Shown: piece by piece, positions 34,101 through 46,454 of the stretch
Layout of the letters: every line of letters begins with the position of its first letter
Position numbering within the stretch: position 1 is the stretch's first letter
Source: Synanceia verrucosa
Lineage: Eukaryota > Chordata > Actinopteri > Perciformes > Synanceiidae
Length of the DNA stretch: 64,000 bases
Reading direction: 5' to 3'
Assembly (NCBI GenBank): GCA_029721515.1
Contig: CM056556.1
Coordinates: 5,146,501-5,210,500 of the forward strand
Program-made: the position numbers and the translations under genes
The notes under the pieces: generated by a model
The model's database searches: none
Seen by the model: the letters and a program-made list of their open reading frames with translations, nothing else
What the model was told of the DNA's origin: nothing

Positions 34101-36915
34101 AAATAAGAAGAGTGAGTGAAATCATTGCTGGCATTGGTTTAGGTCCTCCAGGCCTCTTCAGGGTGCTCTCCTACAGTAGATCGGTAGATGTCAGGCACAC
34201 ACCCTCACCAGCTGGAGCCAGGCTCCTTTAAAGGATCTTACCCCGAGGAGTCTTTCTTCCGGAAGGTTTTGGAAAACCAGTCCAAATCTGTTTTCAAGTG
34301 AGCATTACTCTGATGTTTTAGATGTGAGTACTGGTCTGCTGCTCCTCTCTCTCCTTCTCCCACATCCCTCCTCCCATGTTTGGCATCTTTTTCTTCCTTT
34401 CATTCCCAGCTCCGCTTTCAAAAGGCAGTAGGTGTGAAAAAGTCTGTGGGATTTATTTATTTTTATGTCATTTTCTCTTATGGAAGTCTTCTACATGAGG
34501 AGGACTAAAGCGCAGTATGAGGCGTGGGCTGCCATATTACAGAGACAGTGGGAGGAAGGTGTGATAACAACCCTGCAGGCTGGGAATCGGATCACGTGTC
34601 ATGCTTTACAGCCTCGGTTTGTTAGTTTGGTTTGGCCTTAGTTTTTCCAGCCCACTCATCCCAGATTGCAGCAACAAGGAAGGTTTCTGGCCAAGTTGGA
34701 AACTGACAAGCCTGACTTTTACTGTACCTACCATGCTTTGCACTGAGTTGCTGTCCCTCTCTGCTCCTACAGTAGGTAATGGTATCCAACATGGGTCAGC
34801 AGTTCCTCAACGAATTTCCAACACGCTTTAATTTTCAGACTCATCCATAATTCACCAACAGAGGGCACCGAACAGAGCGGCATCAAGCTGGATTAAAGGA
34901 CCAAGCACTGTATCTTTTACTTTCGGTTTCATTTGAATGGATTTCCTATTCATTGAAATGGCATATGAGATATCCAATTACAGGATGGAGCAAACTGTGG
35001 GGAGATGGACCCTGACTACAGACATGTCAGCGTGGATGGTGGTTAACTGTTTGGGTGTCCTAAAGCTGCAACTGATTTGACAATATTATTCAGATTTTTT
35101 CTTGAGTATAGATGCAACAACTTGCAAAATAATTGAAAAGGACAACTGTATGGACTCCGTGTTGCACTTAATTGGGGACATGCAAGCCACAAGTTATGAA
35201 AAGGATGGTCCAAATACCGTAGGTGCACTCGAGGCAGGGATACTTTTCTCAAGCTATAAGAATGCAATTCAGCAGCACTGTTCATCGACCTTTTGTATCT
35301 GTGAAATGAGTCAATGTTTTAAGTTTAGTTCCCTGAGTTTATGGTGCAGATTTTCTGAGATGAACTCTCCATGATGATCAGACTTGCACCTTGTTGGATC
35401 TGTCTGAGGTAGAAAGACCCACTTAAATCTAAATAATGAACTTGTTATCTTGTCTTAGTTGAATTTGTACAGAAATTGAAGTGTACCAATTCCACGTTGT
35501 GGTGTTGTCCGTGGGTCGTACCAGAATTTTTGGTGGCCAAACATTCGGATTAAGCCAACAAGATCAATCATGTAAAAAGCGACACATTTAACGAATCCTA
35601 AACTTGTTCTGACTTCAGGTTTGTGCTTAACAAACACAATATCATTGGCAAATTTAGCATGTTACTCTCACAAAGACGCGAGTCGTCTCCTCGGGCTACA
35701 TCATGTTCATCTGCTTGTAAACCTTGACCACTTCCTCTCCTGCTCCTTTCTCCTCCCTTGTTTTGTTTCCAGTCACACAGCCTCGGTCCCATCAGTACCT
35801 CAGGGCTGACATGTACGCTGATGCTAACAAATGATGAGCGTCCCCATTGACAGCAAGTCCATCTGTCTGTGTCAGAGTAATTGAATTTCATAAATGTAAT
35901 CAGAGGGGTCTGTTATGAGGGACCTGTAGTGCAGTCTGGTCTCTTCTGCGTCACGGCGGTCTATTATTCCACACACAGACACTGTATGCAGCCACATTAA
36001 CAAGAGTGAGTGCAATTACTGCAAAGCACAGATAGACAGTGGTTTGGTATCTGCACGAGTAATGAACACAGATTCTGCTGCACCATTTTTCTTGAAATCT
36101 AATAGGAAGAGGAAGTTGCCAGTGGCACGCTGGCTTGATTGATCTGGTAATGGAAGGACAACTGATGCTCCACTCCAGCGTCATGATGATTAGCTCTGGT
36201 TTGAAAACAAATTGTGCTTAAAAACTCCACTAGACAATCTGACATTACTCAAGAGAATTAATATACTTCGAGCCATCTGCCACTGTTGATCAAAACAAAT
36301 AGAAAACTTTAAAGCTGCTGAAAGCAAATGGACTTGAAACCATAGATACCTTTCATATTTCGCCAAAGCAAGGCCGCGGTATTCCCACTGACCCCCATGT
36401 GCAAATTCAGCATTAACTGTATGTTCTGCTGAAACAGACGCTTCACACGAACCATATGCTCAATAGAAAGCATCTAATTAGCTGTTAAATGAGCCGAGAT
36501 TTGACCCAAGAAGATCCCTCAGAGGAGTAGTTAATCCCTGTTGAAGCAGTTTGAGGAATTATTGATCCAACGGCCCATCACGCTTTGCTCCATGAGGATG
36601 CTATCGACAAGAGGTACCCAGGGAGTCCTTCCTCTCAAACCGCAAACTTACCACAGAGAATTAGAAAAAAAAAAGAAAAAAGAAGAGAAACACCATGTAT
36701 GGATGATCACAACACCAGGTGAATCGACAGGGCCTTCAGGGGCTCTCAAAGATGCAGATTTAATTAGAGGTAATAACAACCTTGAAATCTCCTCTTAGTG
36801 TTCTCAACAGAGATTATCTGACCAAATTCGGACTCTCCTGATGCCACGTTAAGTAGATTCTAGCCTCAATATTGTGTGAAATTCACAAAAGGTTGAGGAT
36901 CCATCTGATGTTATC
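31106..36915. other. Gene-poor DNA, no gene seen
   Basis: I recognise no coding exon, tRNA or strong repeat. Segments such as 32900-33080 and 35600-36200 look like unique sequence and might be enhancers. Their open frames are short and lack splice context. Confidence 0.35.
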
Positions 36916-36919
36916 TTTT

Positions 36920-37543
36920 ACCCCTTTTCACTGGGGTGGATCCAGGGCTGCTTCAGAGCCAGAGCCTGACTTAGCACCAGTTCTTTGTGTTTCCAAAGCC
37001 TAAGCACTGACCCCGGTGCTTAAAACTGGGACCAGGTAACACCAAGTCTTTGCTGGTCCAGAGCTAAGCACTGATTACATCGGGGGCTTGGGACGGGGTT
37101 ATTGCAACCAACAAGACTGGAGTATATACTGCCTTCGATCGTAAATGTATTGAAAGGACTCCCAGGACAAGTTTAACAGTTATATGGAGTTATATTTCAG
37201 ACACATTCCTGAGCGAACAGGCAAATTTTGAGCGAACAAATGCAGATGATTTGAACACAGAAATATATCCTGTGCTTAATTTTTTTTTTTGCACGTGTCT
37301 AAATCACCGCTGAGTCTCAGTGTTTCTCCTGCTCGTGCATTAGTTTGCTCAAAATCTGTCTTTTGCTCATTCATAACGCTGTACAGCCAGTTTTGTCTGC
37401 TCTGGATTTTTTCCATTTTCATTTCGCACCACACAAGCTTTGCCAGGTGAAAGCGAAAATGCTGTGACGTACAGAAACGCAAGTTGAACCAACTAAGCAC
37501 CAGCACCAAACTCGCACCAGGTTCCTTTTGGTGGAAAAGGGGT
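36920..37543 (+). mobile_element. ACCCCTTTTC-ended MITE, copy 1
   Basis: Terminal inverted repeats ACCCCTTTTCACTGG at the left and GGTGGAAAAGGGGT at the right. The interior shares long words with 61998-62836 in reverse orientation: GACTTAGCACCAGTTCTTTG, CTTTGCTGGTCCAGAGCTAAGC, ACACATTCCTGAGCGAACAG, CTGAGTCTCAGTGTTTCTCCT, CACCAGGTTCCTTTTGGTGG. Non-autonomous. Confidence 0.75.
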
Positions 37544-37981
37544 ATTTGTTCCATCTGAAGCCACAGAGCCCTCGATTAACAGGTAAAAGGAAAAACAATT
37601 CCTGGAACACCTACTTCATACTACTTTCACTGTAATACAACGACTAAACACCATGACCATATGTTGCTGGCCCATTCGGACAGACAACTGTAATGTGTGC
37701 CAAGCTGTGAAACCAGTCTGGAGGAGGACTGAAGCAGCTGAATCACTCACGCTCACATGTTCAAGTCCTGATAGATTTCATTTCCAAAACAATGGATAGT
37801 TTGGTACATCTGCTGTGCTGTGGGACACACTGCCTGGGATGTGAAAAGAGGGCCAACATATGGCAGATTTAATTAATGTGAACCATCTCATCTTTGGGCA
37901 CGGTAGACCCTGAAGACCTCCTGTGGAAACTCACAGGGGTTTCCAGTCAAATTTACTGTTTTGTACACCTTACTGAATAAA

Positions 37982-38443
37982 TTAACTCTTTGAATGCCAA
38001 AGACGTATTTGTACGTCTTTTAAACACTTGAGTGCCATAGACGCTCAAAGTTTTTTTTCGGTACAAGAAGGCGCTCTCACACAGCCTGTGAGTAATGCTG
38101 GGGCTTCTGGGAGATGTAGTCAGAGCATAAAGAGACGGTATACACCACAGAGATCAAAACAGGAAGTGGAGACGAGAGATTAGAGAGCAAAACAGATTCT
38201 GGACAAAAAGTGGTGATTTTGGTGAAAGTGTCCTCTACTCTACCTCTGATAAAACAAGAATGGAACAAGGTAAAAACAAACATTTTTTTCATGATGAAAC
38301 AGAGAGTCTCTTCTTTCATTTGAGCTATTCACTGTTTTCAGAGACACAGTACAAAATATTCTGTGCATCGTGAAATATGACTCAAAATGGGAAAAAATGC
38401 TGGAACAAGGCACTTTTGTTTTTATAAAAGGGCACTCAATGAC
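37982..38443 (-). mobile_element. TTAA-bounded MITE, copy 2 (inverted)
   Basis: The left end TTAACTCTTTGAATGCCAAA is followed by the reverse complement of the body shared with the copies at 19282 and 46006 (GGGGCTTCTGGGAGATGTAGT, GATCAAAACAGGAAGTGGAG, GAATGGAACAAGGTAAAAAC). The right end near 38443 has lost a clear TTAA. Confidence 0.7.
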
Positions 38444-38449
38444 TTATGA

Positions 38450-41400
38450 AACCTTTCTGCTCATACATGACTGGGTTTCACCGCTCCCACTCAAAGCAGT
38501 CAACTTAGACTAAAGTTGAAAAAAATATATATTTTTTAAATTGTTGAAAGTTGCCAGTTTGATATATATTCCCTGACTTGCAGAAAAACAACTCAAAATC
38601 TGATTTGTCTCTTCTGAGATTCAGTCACTACCATTCAGCTGAGATGCATAAGCTTATTTCTCAGATCCCCCAGATCAATGAGCATCTTTGGAGGTGCTGT
38701 TTGTATTCATCATTTTCCACCCCTCTGTTCTTCTAAGGAGAGTGCTCCTTTAATGGATTTGAACACTAAACTGATGAAGGAGCATTTATTGGCTTATCGG
38801 GACAAATCGCATTTTTGAGCAGGCTCTTAGAATCAGAGCTCCTGTCTGTAATGGGATAAACAAAATGGCCTCGTCTCAAATGGGAGAGCGTGTGAATCCA
38901 CCATTGCCAATAGAAAATATATTCCAAAAGAGATACCAAGAAAAATTGGCTCCTGTGCATGATTTTGTGAAAATTTCATTAAAATGATTGAGCCTTGTGC
39001 CTGCTGGCAAGTTCAGTCCCTTACTAGAAGTTGACCCTTTGCTTTTATGCATCATAGAAATAACAGGTGCTCTGTTTAAAGTGCAACAAAGCATCATTTT
39101 TGAATTAAAAATGGATAAAACTAAATGAGATGAATGAGATTACAGTAAAATAGCCAAAAAGGCATAATAAACTGCGCTTACACATCCAAAGCATTAAGCT
39201 TTAACACAATTCTGCCTTTGGCGTGAACTGAATTGTCTGAATACACAAAGAACCCAAAATAGAAAAGCAAAGAAATAATGAGATTTTATGGAGAGAGAAA
39301 AAGTTTAATATAATTTTGTTCTTCCTTCTGGTGTTGCAGTGTTTCATCTGGGCACCAAATCACAAATTCAAAAGAGGAGCGTTGATGTAGTGAGTAAAAA
39401 AAACACAAATATCATCACTCACTTAACAAAATGGCCGCTATATTTAACAGCGTGAACTATCGATGCAATATCTTCAACTCGTGCCAGAGGTGATGTAAGA
39501 CAAACAGCATTGATTGGGAAGCCAACACAGTACTCTGTCATTATCGACTGACCCTGCTGTCAGGAAATGACCTGACAAGCTATTCACTGTGGAAACGCAA
39601 AGATAAAAACTGGATAATCCAGCCATCAAAAGGGTGTCAGCTTGAGACCATTCATGGGTGATTTTCTAACAAATGACATTAGATAGACACCTTTCTACGC
39701 ATTCAGATCCATATTCATTTGTAACCAGCAGAGGAAAATGAATGAGAATAAAGTAGCCTATATATGTTTCCTTTATCTTTTATTCAGTATGAAGTCCGTT
39801 CTCTGCTTTTTCAATAAGGACATAATGAATTCACTCACATCAGATAAACAGAATTCAGGATGGTCTGGCAGGCTCACACCATTTCCATAGCAATACAATG
39901 ATATAAAGGGTTTTTTAGAAAGATAGAACCATAAAAAATCTCTTCTCTCTGTTCATTCGCCCTGAAAGATGAATACCAACTGTGTCAGCCACACAGCACA
40001 TGAAAGACTTTCCATTATTTTGATAAACACCAATAAAAAAAAAACACCAGAAATTGACTGAACGGGAGAGTGAGGCTTGAAGTTACACAGCCGTGGTGTG
40101 AAATCTTATATAAAATATATTTTTTTCATGAATAGATGTAGCCTGGTTCTAAGGAAGGCAGAATAACTGGTGCAGAAATAATGTGATTCTAATAATCCTG
40201 GGGGGATCAGAATCAGTGCACATACTGTACACATGTGTATGTGCAACAAAAAATATTTGGCTTTATAACTTTGCTTTGGTTGGCGTCTGTGCATCTGGTC
40301 AAAACCCTCAGACATAAATCTGCATTTATGTTTATTCATAATTTTATTTTTCACTTTTCACACATGGGCGCAGCCATGACAAAATGTAAAAACAACACTG
40401 GCATATTTTCACCTAACAATTTACTGCTTTATTTAACAACTTTTAGCAATTATTTCACATCACAGAAGCAGATATTTTCCCCAGGAATTGGTAGAGACTT
40501 AAAAAATGAAGCGTTACTTTGCAAACCGACAAACCAACAAACCAACAAACAAACAAACAAGCCCCGGTGAAAACATAAGCTCCTTGGAGGCGGGGGTAAC
40601 TTTAAATAAATTTTAAAAAAGTCGCCGCCACCGCCTTGGTCGAGGTCTGCACTCTCTGAGTGCTTTTCTAGTTTAAATTAGAATTTACACAGTAAATTAA
40701 AAATACATAATAATTATCTGAATGTTCATCACTATAAGCAACCCCTTTCATTTAGAATCATATCATCCATTCTTAATACAAAAACTATTGACTACAGCAG
40801 CTCTAACGACAATAAAAATGGTTTATAAATATAAAACTAAAATACTTGGGTATGATTGGTCCTCGCCAGTGGGGGTTTTTTGGCCTGTTACTTGTTCAGC
40901 AGTGGCCAGGCAGCCTGCTCAGGGTTTGTTCAGGGTAATGGACAGCATGCTGGGGTGCCACCGACCAACAGGGAGGCTGTGAATTCGCTGTAGAGAGAAC
41001 CCTGCTGCTCGCGCCTAATAAGAGCTACCCAGTCGCTCCAGCCACCTGCTGGCCCACAGAGAAATCTCATGATTGCAGAAACTTTCCACGAATTCAGTCC
41101 ACAGAGAGGACAGGAAGATGGACAAACAGCAGACAAGCATGCTGATGTTCTCGCTCCATCTCTGCTAGATTTGGATTACACAGAAAGTTCACACAAGATC
41201 CATTAAGACACCTGAAAGCCTCTGGCCGAGTCCTAGCTCTGACAGTCTGAGCAGCTTTTCTTCACACATGGAATAAATAATTAGGACACCAGGTCCTCCA
41301 TCTCGATAACAATCTGTCGCTATGCTACCATGCTGTGCTGCCCCCCTTTTCTCAGGAGGCGAGAGGTCTTCACGTTCATGCTTTGCAGGGTCTGATGGCA

Positions 41401-44400
41401 TGACCACACATATATATGTGTGTGTATACAGAAAATATACTTTAAGACAAGCAAATCGCCTGACGCCCTTATACATCAAAACACAATGGCTGAATGTAAA
41501 AACAAAGACTATCAATCACAGAAGCAGGTGAATCACACCTCAACATGTCCTGGTGATTCAAAGAAAATGAAACAAAACAGCACACAGACTGAATTTAATT
41601 TGCAGTACCACAACTGTGGCACGCTTGTTGGAGCTCATTTGAAATCCCCAAAGGAAAAATGCTGTCTGTACTCACTGTTCCTTGGAAGTCAGCAAACTGT
41701 GACAGTCTTTCAAAGTCCATCCAGTGGTGAGCTCTGCAGTGAGGCGACACTGGTTCCTCCACTGCAGCAGCACTGTGGCAGCATCCAACACGCACTACCA
41801 GAAATTCACTAATACTAATGAACTTCTTATGTTTTAACCATAAATGTCTACATCATTCAATTTCTCAGGGTCCATATTTACTCAGATAACCAGTTGCAGA
41901 CGGTAAAGGGCACTCAATATCTCCTTTCCGAGCTAACGAGCTAAGATAATTAGCAACAGTCATCTGGCTATGTTGACTGAACCAGTTTAGAACAATACCA
42001 TTTTAACTGGTTACACATTAATATTAAACTCCAACACTTAATTAATAGATAATTTATTCAGGAACAACCAGTGCTGAACGTTTCTCTCAAGCTTTTTAGT
42101 CTTCCTGGTCAAACTAGTAACTAGAACTAGGATACTCGTCTCTGATTGGCTACTAAAAACTCAACACCTGCACCTAAATGAGACGTTCAAGGGCAACACA
42201 AAACAGACAAAGCATCAACTTACCCAACTATATACAGTATGTCTCCATATTAATGAAATGTTATTACACATAGCAATAATTCATATTTCAACATACTGCA
42301 TATTTGTTAATGGAAATATTCTGCCCATCAAATAAGCATTATGTAAAGAAAACTTTCACTTTTCTTCTTTGGACTGTGCTGACCTGAATAAACTTCTTGT
42401 CATTCCCCTCATCATCTATTAGCTTTGTTGCACCTGTTCGGACCATTAAAATTAATCACAGGACAACTTTATAGTGATTGCATGTAGTTTGAGCGGAGGT
42501 GGGAGGAAGGTAGAAGTATATTGCAATCAAAAGGAGGAAGTGTGCACGATGAGGAGCATTTACATTACATACCGCAGACCTCAGGCAATGTAGTGACAAA
42601 TGAATTAATTATATAAAATCATCACTTATAGACAACTTTGCCTGGTCAGCAAAGTCACTAATAATAGATGAGGTACTGGCAAACAGAAGTGTATTATTCA
42701 TTCAGAGGTAAATGTTGTGTTCAGGGTTATCATGGAAAAGGGACACCTTCACGATGCTGTGTGGAAGAACACAAATGGCTCGTGTTTGTGTTGAACGTGT
42801 CCTGTGCAAAGCATTCTGATGTAAGCCACTTAATTTCTTTGCTATGGATGAAAGGTCAAAGGTCAAGCCATGACATGAAAATAATGGAGTGAGTGTGTGT
42901 GCACTGGTGCTTCTGCCCCCACAATCCTCCCAGCAAACGAGGCTCTTAAGGCAACCCTTGAGTCACAGCGTGCCAGAGGTAATAAGGAAAGAGTTCTCAC
43001 TGAAGTAAAGCAAACATCATCCCCCGTTAGCATCTCCACAGCATATGAGTCTCTAAATGCGCCACACAAGATGGAGATAGCTAAGTGAGAGCTTGGACCC
43101 TTTGATGTACACAACAAATGGTTCCTCTGTTACAGTGTTGTGGTGGTGATGGCCCTTTAGCATCTCAGAGGGGCCGAGAACTCATTTTAAAACCTAAAGA
43201 AAGGCATGTGTTATCGAGATTAATGGAGTCATTTGGAAGTGTCTTCTCCCTCTGACAGTAAAAAGGCTTATTAAATTCACAAAGCAAAAATGACTGGAGG
43301 AAATTTCCCTCATGAGTTTCTAATTACAATGTCAACACAACTTTCTGAGAAGCTCTGCGTGTCGCCTGCCCACGAGAGAAAATGCTGCAACCTTGAACTA
43401 CCTGGGAGTCCTCCCTATGGCGCTCTGTCTGGTTTCTCTTTCAGCGCAAACAATCCTTTCAGATCAGATCAAGCAGCAGTGACCCGCTCCCCAAACGCTC
43501 TCCTGGGACATTAAACATGGTCGCCCGCTGGTGATTCAAAGCAGTTGGTTGACATAGGGAGTATTTAGATAGATGAATCTGCTGCACTCTGTCTGCACCG
43601 CCTCCCAAACCCCCCCAACCCCCATTTTCCTCGTCTTGTTATCTCCTGTAAGTGTTATCCACCGGGGAGCCCTGCTGCCTCCTCCCGCTTCACATCTTAC
43701 AACTGCCTTTGAATCACAAGTCTTTTCAGGGGAAACGGCCTATTTTGTTCTGTTTTGTGGTGACATTTTTATGTGTGAGAAACTCTCAGGGGAGTAGCAG
43801 CTTCAGCTCAGTGCCAAAAACTTTCAAGTAGAGGTGGGTTTTCATATCACAGATGGGAACTAAAGGCATTTCTCTTCGCTCTCTCTAACTCTCAAACTTT
43901 CCCTGTCACTCTCCACTCTGACCATGTCTGTTCCCTCTCATTTCTCCTCATCTCCCTGCAAGCTGTGTGTCGGCGTGGCTGGCATTACAAAGCGTGCATC
44001 GCATACTGTACACACAAACTGCTCAGCTGGGCAACTCAAACAATGTCTGGTCGCCATCTGTAACAGTCGGCCCGACTCTCAGAAGTAGCAGCATGAGAAA
44101 CTTCTCTTCCATAGAAATATTTAATTGATTTATTTGTGCGATAATCTTTGTCGTGAGGGCAGCTCATGTCTTTGGCAGAACAAAGAAAGCTAATTAAACA
44201 GATCAGCTGTACTTTCTTCTTCCTCGGCACTTGTGTAACCTGATTTAATAAGATTAAGTCCTGTGCATTATATTTAAAGCTGTGATCCGCCTGTCGGCTA
44301 GTCTGCTAAATGCACATGCAGCTGCACTGACACAAACACAAACAAGCACATGGGCCTTTGTGCAGCACACATGCAGTCGCACGTGTGTGTGAATATATAT

Positions 44401-45520
44401 CGATCATCTTGTGCCGTTCCCATGGTGCCCCTCTTATACATGATGTGGACATTATCTGCTTCTTTGTATGGATGTCCAGAGGTTGAATGAATAAAAACAA
44501 AACTCTTATATCTTACACCCTGCAACAACATGCATACACTGCACAGATCATGTGTGTTACACCACAGATGGACATCATCTATCTTTCATGAGGGTGTTTT
44601 TAAGCCGGCCGCTGCTCACGTGCTGACATGTCACATCACACATCCTCACAATTTGAACAAATAACTCAATTTCACTCAGTCTCCACTCAGCAGAATGGAA
44701 AAATGAATTTCAAAGACACACAGCAAGAGAAGGAACAAACTCAGAGTATCAACTCAGAGTGTCAACAAAATATATGAGGAGAGAAAACATTATGCACTTT
44801 TCTTCCTCCCCCCCTTATTCTTTCTTATATGAAAAACACAAGTACCACTCGTTCTTCTGAGGATATTATTGAGCTCACTCTTGCGGGAAGCTTTATTCCT
44901 CAGAAGCACATTAATTGGGGAATTTGCATAACTGGAAAAATGAGTTGTTAGTAATAAGAGAATAGCCAAGAGATACCTTTGTGTCATGTTTTTTTTATCA
45001 CTTTCCTTTGACGGTGAAGCATATCGCTCTGTTGATATGATCAACGCTGGGGCGACGCCTGTGAATGCAACTTCCAAGTCGAGTATAATGTTTGATTGTT
45101 TCCCTGTTCCGTCTTTCATGTGCAGTAATAATTAAAAGAGGGAATTCAATGCAATTCAGTGCAGCTCATTGTTTTGATCTGTACTATTCAAACAGTAAGC
45201 TCTCTAAATAAATGATGCTTTCTGAAATCCCTGGCATGTATTTCTGCTGGCACCCTGCTGTGCATATTTGTGGACTGAGCCAAATACGTTGAGAGAGCAA
45301 CTGAAGCCGTCTGCCTCAACCAGGTGTGAAAATCATTGTTTAATAGGAGGATATTTTATGTATTTTTGTGGTATTTCTTGTGGTCATCGGGGTAGATGTT
45401 CTGTATTTATGTATGTATGTATTATTTAAGCAGCACGCCTGCAGTGTCATTGTGAAGGCAGAAACATTTTTAAATTTTATGAGGATTTTACTGCTTGCTG
45501 CAAACTCTCTTTCCTAAATA
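38450..45520. other. Gene-poor DNA with minor repeats
   Basis: No supported gene. A short (CAAA)n tract lies at 40524-40558. At 40567-40675, GGTGAAAACATAAGCTCCTTGG and TCTCTGAGTGCTTTTCTAGTT are words I associate with a common fish interspersed repeat. The rest is AT-rich unique-looking DNA. Confidence 0.4.
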
Positions 45521-45524
45521 TCAA

Positions 45525-45905
45525 CGTTTATAAAACCAAAGAAATGATTGTGATACGTCTTCTTCTGCCCCCCTTTTTATTACTTGATGACCATGCTGTA
45601 GAGGCGGGACATTAATACTTGGGGAAATGATTGATGATAGACTTAAAACATTGGCGCCAACACTGACACCATATGTACAAACCTTTTTGGATACCTGTAC
45701 CTCCATCAGCTTGTAGATATGCGCTGCAGAGGTGCAGGAAAAGTAGACTGAAACATTTGTCGCTGTCACTGCTAGACTCCTTAACAGCATCATGTGACCT
45801 CCCTCAATCTTTGTACTCCTGTATGTATGAGTAATCTGTTTGTTGTTATGTATTTTTATCTAGTACTGCTGAATGCGCAACACCTTGACTTACCTTGACC
45901 TTGTG
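45525..45905 (+). pseudogene. Degraded LINE 3' remnant (reverse transcriptase end)
   Basis: At 45525 a frame reads INKTKEMIV, matching the NKTKEMIVDF motif of Rex/L2-type reverse transcriptases, and then breaks by frameshift. At 45730-45790 a frame reads RCRKSRLKHLSLSLLDSLTAS, resembling the KDRYRKSFLPAAI-LLN C-terminal block. The element ends ACCTTGACTTACCTTGACCTTG, a typical short tandem tail. Strongly decayed. Confidence 0.5.
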
Positions 45906-46005
45906 TCACTCATCCAGGGCTGACGCTCCCATAATGACAATGATGTCTAGTTTTTCATTTTTTATTTGGGGTTTTATGCAACCATGGTGGAGCTTACATT
46001 CTAAT

Positions 46006-46454
46006 TTAACTCATTGAGTGCCAGCTGTGTTAAAAAACAGAAAGTGTCTTGTTCCAGTGTTTTTGTCCATTTTGAGTCATATTTCAAGACCCACAGAATA
46101 TTCTGTACTATGTCTCTGAAAACACTGAATAGCTCAAATGAAAGAAGAGACTCTCTATTTCATCATGAAAAAAATGTTTGTTTTTACCTTGTTCCATTCT
46201 TGTTTTATCAGAGGTAGAGTAGAGGACACTTTCACCCTTAACGCCACTTTTTGTCCAGAATCCGTTTGTTTTACTCTCTAATCTTGATTGTCTCCACTTC
46301 CTGTTTTGATCTCTGTGACGTATGTCGTCTCTTTATGCTCTGACTACATCTCCCAGAAGCCCCATAATTACTCACAGGCAACAGGAGACTGTGATCGGCA
46401 ACCCGCTCGAAAGAAATACTTTGACGTTGAAATACGTCAACGGCAAAGAGTTAA
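46006..46454 (+). mobile_element. TTAA-bounded MITE, copy 3 (best-preserved ends)
   Basis: TTAA at 46006-46009 and 46451-46454 flank the element. The left end reads TTAACTCATTGAGTGCCAGC; the right end, reversed, reads TTAACTCTTTGCCGTTGACG. The body matches the copies at 19282 and 37982. Open frames crossing it (for example 46288-46716) are chance. Confidence 0.75.
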
